This document shows, in pieces, positions 5,104 to 5,831 of a stretch of DNA of 5,831 bases. The position numbers were made by a program, and so were the translations under genes. Numbering within the stretch: the stretch's first letter is position 1; each line of letters starts with the position of its first letter. Origin of the DNA: an uncultured Flammeovirgaceae bacterium (GTDB lineage Bacteria; Bacteroidota; Bacteroidia; Cytophagales; Cyclobacteriaceae); contig CAMLLI010000319.1 in NCBI GenBank assembly GCA_946480685.1, positions 1 to 5,831 on the forward strand, given 5' to 3'. The notes below the pieces were generated by a model, which was not told the DNA's origin, searched no databases, and saw nothing but the letters and a program-made list of their open reading frames with translations.

Positions 5104-5831
5104 ATGTCAGAAAATACAAAACACATTCTTCGAACTTACCTGCGCAGGCTCACCAACCTTACCGGAAACAGCCGTTCCCTGCTTTTATTCCGGTTGCCCG
5201 CAGAGCAATTAATGGATGTGCACGAATTGAGTTTTCTGAACAACGAGCGATCTTTTGAGATCATCAACGCACTTATTGCCGGGCGCAATAAAAAACTTTG
5301 TCAGGTATTGGACAGTCGCCTCGAGGCAAACAACGAAGCCAGTCGCAAGATCAAGAACCTGCAACGCATCGATCGCTTTATATACGAAGAGCGTGGCTCG
5401 AATGATCTGCATGTAGGCTGGCCGTTCGTTCATGGTAAATTTTCAGATGGTACCATGGTGCGTTGTCCGTTGCTTTTCTTCCCGGTATCCATTGTCCAGT
5501 CAGGACAACATTGGGTACTTGAACCACGCGAAGATGCAGGCATCACTTTCAATAAAACATTTTTACTGGCATACTCGCTATATAACAAAGTTCAACTTGA
5601 TGAATCGTTAACAGATACAACTTTCGATGACTTTGATAAAGACAGTACTGTTTTCCGTACGCAACTATATCAGCTCATTAAAGATAAGATCGAGATCAAC
5701 TTCAACCCTGATAACTTTCGCGATGAACTGATTCCGTTTCAGGAGTTCAAGAAAGATGCATTTGATGAATCGCATAAAAACGGTGAGATCAAATTATACC
5801 CGGAAGCGGTGCTGGGTATATTTCCGCAGGC
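5104..5831 (+). CDS. N-terminal part of a DUF4011-type AAA/helicase-like protein (3' partial)
   Basis: The frame opens with ATG at 5104 and stays open to the window edge, giving 242 complete codons plus two bases; no stop is seen. The N-terminal LRRLTNLTGNSRSLLLFRL (14-31 region) matches the L-x-x-L-x-(D/N)-L-(T/S)-x-x-(S/N)R-x-L-L-x-F opening of DUF4011 proteins. The stretch DLHVGWPFVHGKFSDGTMVRCPLLFFPV at about 101-128 is the most recognisable block of the family. Proteins of this type are large, usually over 1000 residues, with superfamily 1 helicase motifs and often a nuclease-like C-terminus downstream, none of which lie inside this window. Many are annotated only as AAA-domain proteins, and some sit in defence gene neighbourhoods. 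The helicase call is therefore family-based, since no Walker A or B motif is present in the visible part. There is no Shine-Dalgarno before the start. The upstream neighbour, 92 nt away, is the triple helix-hairpin-helix protein on the same strand. Confidence 0.75.
   Translation, partial: MSENTKHILRTYLRRLTNLTGNSRSLLLFRLPAEQLMDVHELSFLNNERSFEIINALIAGRNKKLCQVLDSRLEANNEASRKIKNLQRIDRFIYEERGSNDLHVGWPFVHGKFSDGTMVRCPLLFFPVSIVQSGQHWVLEPREDAGITFNKTFLLAYSLYNKVQLDESLTDTTFDDFDKDSTVFRTQLYQLIKDKIEINFNPDNFRDELIPFQEFKKDAFDESHKNGEIKLYPEAVLGIFPQ

Noticed and set aside
5209..5433. Minus-strand 74-codon frame inside the DUF4011-type gene
   Set aside because: The plus-strand frame here contains the strongest family block (DLHVGWPFVHGKFSDGT), so the antisense frame is not coding.
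1..5831. CRISPR array, insertion sequence or prophage remnants
   Set aside because: No regularly spaced direct repeats, transposase motifs, terminal inverted repeats or phage genes were seen on either strand.

Overview
The window reads as ordinary chromosomal DNA of a Bacteroidota bacterium, most likely of the Cytophagia/Cytophagales type. The signs are a C-terminal piece of a PorU2-like type IX secretion protein, a glutamyl-tRNA reductase with Bacteroidota-style motif variants, weak or absent Shine-Dalgarno sequences, a TAnnTTTG-type -7 element, and moderate GC content. This assignment rests on recognising protein families by eye, not on a search.

Layout from left to right. Positions 1-753 (+) hold the end of a large secreted or surface protein that begins outside the window, followed by a probable terminator. 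Converging on it is a small lipoprotein gene (812-1423, -) whose helical body resembles the LemA family. Next comes a minus-strand gene string transcribed right to left: hemA (glutamyl-tRNA reductase, ending at 2551), a DinB/YfiT-type gene (2062-2520, TTG start) and paaD (1567-2052), with gaps of 30 and 9 nt and a nested stem-loop after paaD that probably ends the transcript. A 256-292 bp divergent intergenic region, which contains a 21-bp inverted repeat, separates hemA from a plus-strand gene for a membrane-anchored triple helix-hairpin-helix protein (4103-5011). The window ends inside a second plus-strand gene (5104 onward), the N-terminus of a large DUF4011-type AAA/helicase-like protein.

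Functional reading. The hemA-dinB-paaD string joins the first committed step of tetrapyrrole synthesis to a PaaD/MIP18-type iron-sulfur or metal-centre maturation factor and a putative metal-dependent DinB-fold protein. No hemC follows hemA, and no paaABCE genes flank paaD here. The two plus-strand genes at the right end are both nucleic-acid related by domain content, but they are 92 nt apart and nothing in the sequence ties them functionally. I find no insertion sequence, CRISPR array, tRNA or rRNA. No clearly new multi-gene system is visible. The most worthwhile leads are the hemA-dinB-paaD linkage, the inverted repeat in the divergent promoter region, and the truncated DUF4011 protein at the edge.
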